Shown: positions 59,242 through 64,000 of the stretch, piece after piece
Layout of the letters: each line of letters begins with the position of its first letter
Position numbering within the stretch: the stretch's first letter is position 1
Source: Pseudomonadota bacterium
Lineage (GTDB): Bacteria; Pseudomonadota; Gammaproteobacteria; Burkholderiales; Rhodocyclaceae
Assembly (NCBI GenBank): GCA_029776255.1
Contig: JAKOTN010000061.1
Location: 57,416 to 121,415, forward strand
DNA length: 64,000 nt
Direction: 5' to 3'
The notes under the pieces: generated by a model
Told to the model about the DNA's origin: nothing
What the model saw: the letters and a program-made list of their open reading frames with translations, nothing else
Databases searched by the model: none
Position numbers and translations under genes: made by a program

Positions 59242-60372
59242 TTGTCCACCGATCTGTACCTGCCGGCGCTGCCGACCCTGGCCCGGGTTTTCTCCAGCGA
59301 CGCCGCCGGCGTGCAACTGACTCTTTCAGTGTTTCTGGCCGGTTTTGCCTGCGGACAAATCGTCTATGGCCCACTGTCCGATCGTTTCGGGCGCCGGCCG
59401 GTCATGCTTTGCGGTCTGTCGATCTATTGCCTGGCTTCGCTGGCTTGCGCCTTCGCATCGAGCATCCACATGCTGATCGCCGCGCGCTTCGTGCAGGCCA
59501 TTGGCGGTTGTGCCGGTCCGGTACTCGGCCGCGCCGTGGTGCGCGATCTATGGGGCGCCAGCGAATCGGCGCGGGTGATCGCCTATATCGGCGGTGCGAT
59601 GGCCATCGCGCCGTTGGTCGGGCCGACACTCGGCGGTTTTCTGACCGTGTTTTTCGGCTGGCAAGCCAATTTTCTGCTGTTGGTGGCGATTTCGGCAGTC
59701 CAGATCGTCGCCGTCGCCGTCATGTTGCGCGAGAGCAATGTCCATCGGCGGCGCGACGCCACCGCGCCGCGCCAGATCGTCGACAACTTCGCGCGCTTGC
59801 TGTCCGACCGCGCGTACCTCGGCTACCTGCTGACCTTCTCGTTTTCCTACAGCGCCCTGTTCGCCTTCATTTCGGCGTCGTCCTTCGTCCTCGTCGGGCG
59901 GCACGGCTTGACGCCACAGGTCTACGGCATGTGTTTCGGAATCGTCGTGACCGGTTACCTGCTCGGCTCGCTGGCTTCTGGCCGGCTGGTGCGTCGTGTC
60001 GGCAGCGATGTGTTGTTGCAGCGCGGCGCCTGGCTCGGTGCGCTGGCCGGCGCAACGATGCTGGCCCTGGAGTTCGGCGGCGTGCATGGCGTCGCCGCCA
60101 TTCTAGCGCCGATGTTTTTTTGCACCGTGGCCACTGGCCTGGTGATGCCCAACGCCATCGCCCGCGCCTTGGCCCCCTACCCCACCATGGCTGGCGCGGC
60201 GTCGGCATTGATGGGTTTCGCGCAAATGAGCATCGCCGCGCTGGTCGGCATTGCCGTCGGGCACACTCTCTCCGACGGCGGCGCGTCATTGGCTGTCGCC
60301 GTGGCTGCTTGCACCGCCCTGGCACCCCTGTCTTACCTGGTGCTGTTACCGACAAGGCCGCACGGTCGCTGA
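59242..60372 (+). CDS. Bcr/CflA family multidrug efflux MFS transporter
   Basis: A 376-residue (from TTG) MFS exporter. The family motif S-T-D-L-Y-L-P-A-L-P and Y-G-P-L-S-D-R-F-G-R-R-P loop are present. The open frame continues upstream to about 59155 and encodes S-F-A-L-I-A-L-L-T-T-L-T-A-V-G-P, the expected first half of TM1, but contains no ATG, GTG or TTG there. A GGAGG lies at 59172-59176. The real start is likely upstream of 59242 at a non-standard codon, or there is a sequence error. Confidence 0.85.
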   Translation: MSTDLYLPALPTLARVFSSDAAGVQLTLSVFLAGFACGQIVYGPLSDRFGRRPVMLCGLSIYCLASLACAFASSIHMLIAARFVQAIGGCAGPVLGRAVVRDLWGASESARVIAYIGGAMAIAPLVGPTLGGFLTVFFGWQANFLLLVAISAVQIVAVAVMLRESNVHRRRDATAPRQIVDNFARLLSDRAYLGYLLTFSFSYSALFAFISASSFVLVGRHGLTPQVYGMCFGIVVTGYLLGSLASGRLVRRVGSDVLLQRGAWLGALAGATMLALEFGGVHGVAAILAPMFFCTVATGLVMPNAIARALAPYPTMAGAASALMGFAQMSIAALVGIAVGHTLSDGGASLAVAVAACTALAPLSYLVLLPTRPHGR

Positions 60373-60396
60373 CGGTTTCGGCTTAAGATAAGCAAC

Positions 60397-61488
60397 GTGG
60401 TCGCCAAGGTGACCGGCCAGTTTTTTTCAGCAAACCATTGTCGCGATGTCACGATGCGCGATGTCGATTTCCCCCGGGGTATCCACGTGCTTACCAAAGA
60501 AACCACTCCAAGCGCCATCGTCAACTATCTCGATCAGTACGTGATCGGCCAGGAGGAGGCCAAAAAGGTGGTGGCGGTGGCGGTCTATTCGCATTACCGC
60601 AAGATCGCCATCTTCAAGGGCGACAAGGGAACCATCGCCAAGAGCAACATTCTGCTGGTGGGACCGTCGGGAACCGGCAAGACCCTGCTTTGCGACACCC
60701 TGTCGCGGCTACTGCGAGTCCCCTTCGTCACCGCCGACGCCACCTCGCTGGCACAAACCAAATACGCCAACGAGGAGATCGAGGCCACCCTGCAACGCTT
60801 GGTCGATCAAGCCGACGGTGACATCTCCAATGCCCAGGAAGGCATCGTCTTCATCGACGAAATCGATAAACTGAAGACCAGCAACGGTCAATCGCAGGCG
60901 ATTTCAGGTGAAAGCGTGCAGCACGCGCTGCTCAAGATCATGGAAGGCTCGCCGGTCAAGCTCAAGGACGGCCAGTACATCGATACCAGCCATATTCTGT
61001 TCATCTGCGGCGGCGCTTTCGTCGGGCTCGACCAAATCATGTCCAAGACGCACGGTTTCGGCTTCATCGCCACCACCGGCGACGACAACCAGAACATTCT
61101 CGACCGGCTAAACAAGCGGGTGAAACCGACCGATCTGTTCGAATTCGGCCTGATACCCGAATTCACCGGTCGGCTGCCGGTGATCGCCAACCTGCATCAA
61201 CTGACCAAACCGATGCTGGTGAGCATCATGAGCGTGCCGAAAAACTCGATCTATCGACAGTACATCGAGATTTTCCGCGGCGAAGGCGTCGACCTGCGCA
61301 TCGCGCCGCGCGTCTTCGAGCAAATCGCCGAAATCGCCATCGAGTACAAAACCGGCGCCCGCAGTCTGCGCGGGATTTTCGAAGAACTGATCACGCCGAT
61401 TCTCTATCTGGTGCCGGACCATCCGGAAATCGGCCGGGTTGAAATCACCTCGCTGTTCGACGACCCGCGCATGATCCGGCGCGCGTAG
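60397..61488 (+). CDS. ClpX-like AAA+ ATPase lacking the zinc-binding domain
   Basis: A 363-residue (GTG 60397; ATG 60454 and GTG 60487 are alternatives) AAA+ protein like the ClpX motor. It opens directly with P-S-A-I-V-N-Y-L-D-Q-Y-V-I-G-Q; the N-terminal four-Cys zinc domain is absent. Walker A G-P-S-G-T-G-K-T and Walker B I-V-F-I-D-E-I-D are intact. Where ClpX has the G-Y-V-G pore loop this reads K-Y-A-N, and the R-K-H loop is deleted. A G-F-G-F sequence stands near the IGF position. Seven bases separate it from the hydrolase gene. Confidence 0.88.
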   Translation: MVAKVTGQFFSANHCRDVTMRDVDFPRGIHVLTKETTPSAIVNYLDQYVIGQEEAKKVVAVAVYSHYRKIAIFKGDKGTIAKSNILLVGPSGTGKTLLCDTLSRLLRVPFVTADATSLAQTKYANEEIEATLQRLVDQADGDISNAQEGIVFIDEIDKLKTSNGQSQAISGESVQHALLKIMEGSPVKLKDGQYIDTSHILFICGGAFVGLDQIMSKTHGFGFIATTGDDNQNILDRLNKRVKPTDLFEFGLIPEFTGRLPVIANLHQLTKPMLVSIMSVPKNSIYRQYIEIFRGEGVDLRIAPRVFEQIAEIAIEYKTGARSLRGIFEELITPILYLVPDHPEIGRVEITSLFDDPRMIRRA

Positions 61489-61495
61489 GCCGGCA

Positions 61496-62386
61496 ATGAA
61501 CGCGCCGCGAACAGAGCCGACGCCGCCCGGCGCCGTGCATCGCCTGATCCGCCACGCATGGCGACGGGTGCTGGCCGGCGCGGCGCTGAGCGTCCTTCTC
61601 GCACTGATGGGGTTTGGCATGTTCCAGAACAAACTGCTTTACTTTCCCGCCCCGGCCAACGTGGCGGCGATGACCGCCGGCGGGCTGTCGGCCTGGCCGG
61701 CGGCGGACGATTTCCGTGGCCTGCTGGCCGAGCCGCACGGCCCGGCACGCGCGACGCTGCTCCTCTTTCACGGTAACGCCGGGCATGCGGGACACCGCCA
61801 GTTCTATGTCGACGCGCTGACCAATCAGGGTCTGCGGGTCATTCTCGCCGAATACCCGGGCTACGGGCCGCGCGGCGGCGATCTGGGCGAAAACAGCCTG
61901 GTCGCCGATGCCGAACAGGCCATCGTTCGCGCCCGCGCACAATTCGCCGGGCCCTTGCTGATCGCCGGCGAGTCGCTGGGCGCCGGCGTCGCGGCGGCGG
62001 CGGTCGACCGGCAGCGCGCGGCGGTGGCGGGCCTGATGCTGATCACGCCGTGGGATCGCCTGCGCCATGTCGCCAGTCACCACTACCCGCTGTTGCCGGT
62101 CGGCCTGCTGCTGCGCGACGATTACGACAGCATCGGTCATCTCCTGGATTTTCAGCGGCCGCAGCTGGTCGTCGTCGCCAGCGACGATGAAATCATCCCG
62201 CCGGCGTTCGGCAAAGCCCTTCATGCCGCGCTCGGCGAACCGAAACGGTTGTCGATCATCGACGGCGCCGGTCACAACGACTGGTTCGACCGCGTCAACG
62301 CCGCCTGGTGGCGGCAAGCCATCGATTTCCTGCTCGGCGACCGGCACGACTCCGGCAACCCGGCGATAGTGAAACAATCATCGTGA
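61496..62386 (+). CDS. membrane-anchored alpha/beta hydrolase
   Basis: A 296-residue hydrolase with an N-terminal anchor (residues ~27-45). The oxyanion motif H-G-N-A-G follows, with nucleophile elbow G-E-S-L-G near residue 160, Asp near 230 in A-S-D-D-E-I-I-P, and His in G-A-G-H-N-D. It resembles the BEM46/YfhR group. The substrate is unknown. It is the probable second gene of the ClpX-like operon. Confidence 0.87.
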   Translation: MNAPRTEPTPPGAVHRLIRHAWRRVLAGAALSVLLALMGFGMFQNKLLYFPAPANVAAMTAGGLSAWPAADDFRGLLAEPHGPARATLLLFHGNAGHAGHRQFYVDALTNQGLRVILAEYPGYGPRGGDLGENSLVADAEQAIVRARAQFAGPLLIAGESLGAGVAAAAVDRQRAAVAGLMLITPWDRLRHVASHHYPLLPVGLLLRDDYDSIGHLLDFQRPQLVVVASDDEIIPPAFGKALHAALGEPKRLSIIDGAGHNDWFDRVNAAWWRQAIDFLLGDRHDSGNPAIVKQSS

Positions 62387-62514
62387 AAAAAACCAAACTC
62401 GTGAATTGGCGAATCGACGAAGCACATACCCTTGAGGTGTTGCCGCGCATCGTGTGCCAATGCGGCTTCGCCAAGCCCGGCATCCACCAATCTCACAAAC
62501 GTCAGAGGGTAGTG

Positions 62515-62961
62515 ATGAAACGATCAGCATGGGCAACACCAAGCCTTTTTTTAGTGTTCGGGGGGCTATTACTGGTCGCCGCCACTCAAGCAACGGCGGA
62601 CCCCTCGGCCCTCGCGGAGTTCTACAAAACAAGAATGGACGAATGGCGACAAGCGCATCGCTTATGGGCGGCTCTCCATTTTTTCCTTGGAATATCGTCT
62701 ATCGTCCTTTCAGTCGCCGTCGCCTCTTTTGATTTCAAAGTCGATAGAAACAAGAAAATAGTGTGTTTCGCTGCGGCGATCTGCGCTGCGGTCCTCACTT
62801 TCCTGAGTCCGACGAATTATTCACGAGCATTCAAGGAAGCCTGGATTGGTTTGGAAATTGCGTACACGGGTTATCTAAAAGATGAGCCAAACGCGTTCGA
62901 TCTCATGAAACAAGCACACATCGATGGACAAAAATCAATAGACAAGGCGGGACCTTGGTAA
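62515..62961 (+). CDS. small membrane protein, SLATT-like topology
   Basis: A 148-residue protein with a signal-like first helix (residues ~8-28, ending A-T-Q-A-T-A), then two membrane helices (~50-70 and ~80-98) close together, followed by a cytosolic segment W-I-G-L-E-I-A-Y-T-G-Y-L. The two-helix hairpin plus following helix recalls SLATT domains found in several immunity effectors, but similarity is only topological. AGAGGG precedes ATG 62515. Its base composition is less GC-rich than the core genes. Confidence 0.65.
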   Translation: MKRSAWATPSLFLVFGGLLLVAATQATADPSALAEFYKTRMDEWRQAHRLWAALHFFLGISSIVLSVAVASFDFKVDRNKKIVCFAAAICAAVLTFLSPTNYSRAFKEAWIGLEIAYTGYLKDEPNAFDLMKQAHIDGQKSIDKAGPW

Positions 62962-63362
62962 GCGACCTCAGCACAACACAATGCCATTTTTCGCGGCATG
63001 GCGGATTTCCAACGGGTCAAGAGGACATTGGCTGTGGCACGGGCGAGGATTGACGCTAGCGAAGCGATGCCCAATACCGTCTCCAAGTGACGAACTGGGC
63101 GGAATACGATCAAGCGCCGGTCAATCGGGGCAACTTGACGATCTGGTTTGACGACAAGCGCATCGCGGAGAGTTGGACGCGGCCGCGCATCTGATCGAGC
63201 CACCGGGGGATTCCCCGATTCCGGCGTCGATTTATTATCGTCCGTCAATAGGCGCCACTAAAATATTTCAAACAGTTGATTCAATGTGTTACGCTAATAT
63301 CACTAAAATTTTACACCACCCTGAGACGGAATATTTCCCGTCTTTTAGGGGGTCTACTTCAC
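62962..63362. other. accessory region with IS5 transposase scrap and attC-like sequence
   Basis: This 400-base stretch contains no intact gene. At 62998-63090 a 30-codon frame and, just after it, the IS5-type fragment can be read. From 63240 the DNA becomes AT-rich. Pairing between 63313-63330 and 63336-63350 (GACGG/CCGTC core) leads into the GTTAGCC core at 63363, so the right part may be a degenerate attC or an attI. A tyrosine recombinase gene is absent. Confidence 0.45.
63067..63194 (+). pseudogene. IS5-family transposase N-terminal fragment
   Basis: From GTG 63087 a frame reads T-N-W-A-E-Y-D-Q-A-P-V-N-R-G-N-L-T-I-W-F-D-D and stops at a TGA (63192-63194). N-W-A-E-Y-x-x-A-L-x-x-R-G-x-L-T-x-W is the start of IS5-type transposases. 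The preceding codons M-P-N-T-V-S-K (63067 on) fit only after a one-base frameshift. The catalytic part is missing. Confidence 0.6.
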
Positions 63363-63384
63363 GTTAGCCATACAGGAGAGGTTT

Positions 63385-63729
63385 ATGCGCATTCAAATCG
63401 TTGCTCTACTTGCCTGCACTTTTGTTGCCGGTACATCTGTCGCCGCCCAATCCGAAATTCCAATTCCGCGCAGCGTCGCAGGTGACAAAGGAAAATACTT
63501 CCTGCTTGAGAAGAAAAAGAACGGAAACATCATCCGCGCCTTGCATAAGCGCGTAGGAGTTGACAGCGTCGGCTATACCCTCACCGAGACAAACTGCGCC
63601 ACGATGCAAATGCGCGAGTTGGGTTACAGCGAGCAATCGTCGTCTGCAATTAAAGAATATCCAACAAAATGGTTCGAGTTGGTTCCTGGCTCCAGCAAGA
63701 GCGATCTGGCCAATTTCGTCTGTCGGTGA
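63385..63729 (+). CDS. small secreted protein in an integron cassette, hypothetical
   Basis: A 114-residue protein with a signal peptide (I-V-A-L-L-A-C-T-F-V-A-G-T-S-V-A-A-Q, cleavage after A-A). The mature part is basic and polar, with two cysteines (N-C-A and F-V-C-R), possibly forming a disulfide. An AGGAGAGG Shine-Dalgarno lies just before the ATG and directly after the cassette boundary, the usual spacing. No family is recognised. It is expressed, if at all, from an upstream promoter. Confidence 0.75.
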   Translation: MRIQIVALLACTFVAGTSVAAQSEIPIPRSVAGDKGKYFLLEKKKNGNIIRALHKRVGVDSVGYTLTETNCATMQMRELGYSEQSSSAIKEYPTKWFELVPGSSKSDLANFVCR

Positions 63730-63736
63730 AACATAT

Positions 63737-63808
63737 GGCTAACACTGCGGTCGAGAGGGACGCTACGCCGGCAAGCCGGCTCCGCACCCCTCACCTTCAA
63801 CGTTAGCC
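63737..63808 (+). repeat. attC recombination site (72 bp)
   Basis: GGCTAAC (63737-63743) and GTTAGCC (63802-63808) are perfect inverse cores. Between them CGGTCGAGAGGGAC pairs loosely with CCCCTCACCTTCAACG, and the tip contains GCCGGC-AA-GCCGGC. This layout (R'', L'', variable hairpin, L', R') is the integron attC fold. The core departs from GTTRRRY at one base, C for the third R. Confidence 0.8.
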
Positions 63809-63820
63809 CTTCGGGTACTC

Positions 63821-64000
63821 ATGTCGCTCTTTGCTCAATCTTCCAGCCATCTCAAAGCGCCTTGCTCCGCAACGCCCATGCTTATTGGTTCTCCGGGCGG
63901 CACGTCCGTAGGTCGCCGTTCCATGCGGGTTTCGGGCCGGCTTGTGGTTTCGTCTGTCTTTTGCGGCCTCGCTGGTGCCCACGCTTTTGCGCGCGCTCCG
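63821..64000 (+). CDS. possible next cassette ORF, partial at window edge
   Basis: From ATG 63821, twelve bases after the attC end, an open frame continues without a stop to the window edge (60 codons, M-S-L-F-A-Q-S-S-S-H-L-K-A-P-C). It has no obvious Shine-Dalgarno and an unremarkable composition, so it may be coding or merely open. Its position where a cassette gene should begin is the main support. Confidence 0.35.
   Translation, partial: MSLFAQSSSHLKAPCSATPMLIGSPGGTSVGRRSMRVSGRLVVSSVFCGLAGAHAFARAP

Larger units (their letters stand above)
63363..63808 (+). mobile_element. integron gene cassette (secreted protein plus attC)
   Basis: The unit runs from one GTTAGCC core (63363-63369) to the next (63802-63808) and contains a single gene followed by a palindromic attC, the hallmark of an integron cassette. 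The gene starts 16 bases after the core. No integrase is in the window, so this is either a cassette array with its integrase outside or an integrase-less cluster. Confidence 0.75.

Overview
This is a GC-rich window from what looks like a betaproteobacterium, most likely of the Rhodocyclales type. The assignment rests on gene order and protein character: gyrA-pheA-hisC-tyrA-aroA/cmk-rpsA-ihfB-lapA-lapB-hldE-hldD-cysM, and hfq-hflX-hflK-hflC-DUF2065-hisZ-purA. No rRNA or other taxonomic marker is present, so it is an inference.

Left end (1-8.2 kb): the tail of an HprK-related kinase and an NTP_transf_5 nucleotidyltransferase, a pairing known from exopolysaccharide/exosortase loci. Next comes a stand-alone error-prone polymerase gene, dnaE2, under a near-consensus LexA box embedded in a 46-bp perfect inverted repeat that includes its start codon. 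It is followed by rimO, a small membrane protein, a DUF2189 membrane protein and an orphan amino-acid-binding protein. Core block 1 (8.3-23.5 kb, minus strand) carries a PolB-like exonuclease, cysM, LPS heptose genes (hldD, hldE1), lapB/lapA, ihfB, rpsA, an in-frame AroA-Cmk fusion, tyrA, hisC, pheA and gyrA. No serC lies between gyrA and pheA. After two uncharacterised genes, core block 2 (25.4-31.8 kb, minus) is the hfq-hflX-hflKC-hisZ-purA operon.

Middle (32-45.8 kb): a small membrane protein, a uroporphyrinogen-III methyltransferase gene preceded by a perfect FNR/DNR-type box, tRNA-Leu(CAA) with a strong terminator, queA, a 1401-aa SNF2-family ATPase, a membrane-bound adenylate cyclase, an MDR oxidoreductase, a GspE-type ATPase, a deoxyinosine glycosylase and htpG. 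The htpG gene has a sigma-32 promoter.

46-48 kb is a scar. The C-terminal end of a hotdog dehydratase, an intact FabG2-like ketoreductase and the first ~28 codons of a FabF-like ketosynthase have the gene order of an aryl-polyene type fatty-acid cluster. They end at an internally deleted IS3-family element (both inverted repeats still visible) that abuts the groESL promoter. groESL carries both a sigma-32 promoter and a perfect CIRCE operator.

50-62.4 kb: a chemoreceptor, cysK, a lipoprotein MsrA, a LysR/MFS divergent pair with a 23-bp palindrome between them, an L,D-transpeptidase/DUF882 peptidase pair, a Bcr/CflA exporter with no canonical start codon for its first helix, a divergent ClpX-like ATPase lacking the zinc domain, the GYVG pore loop and the RKH loop, and an alpha/beta hydrolase. 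The right end (62.4-64 kb) is accessory DNA: a small SLATT-like membrane protein, an IS5 transposase scrap, and at least one integron gene cassette (secreted 114-aa protein plus a 72-bp attC site) followed by the start of another cassette. No integrase gene is present in the window.
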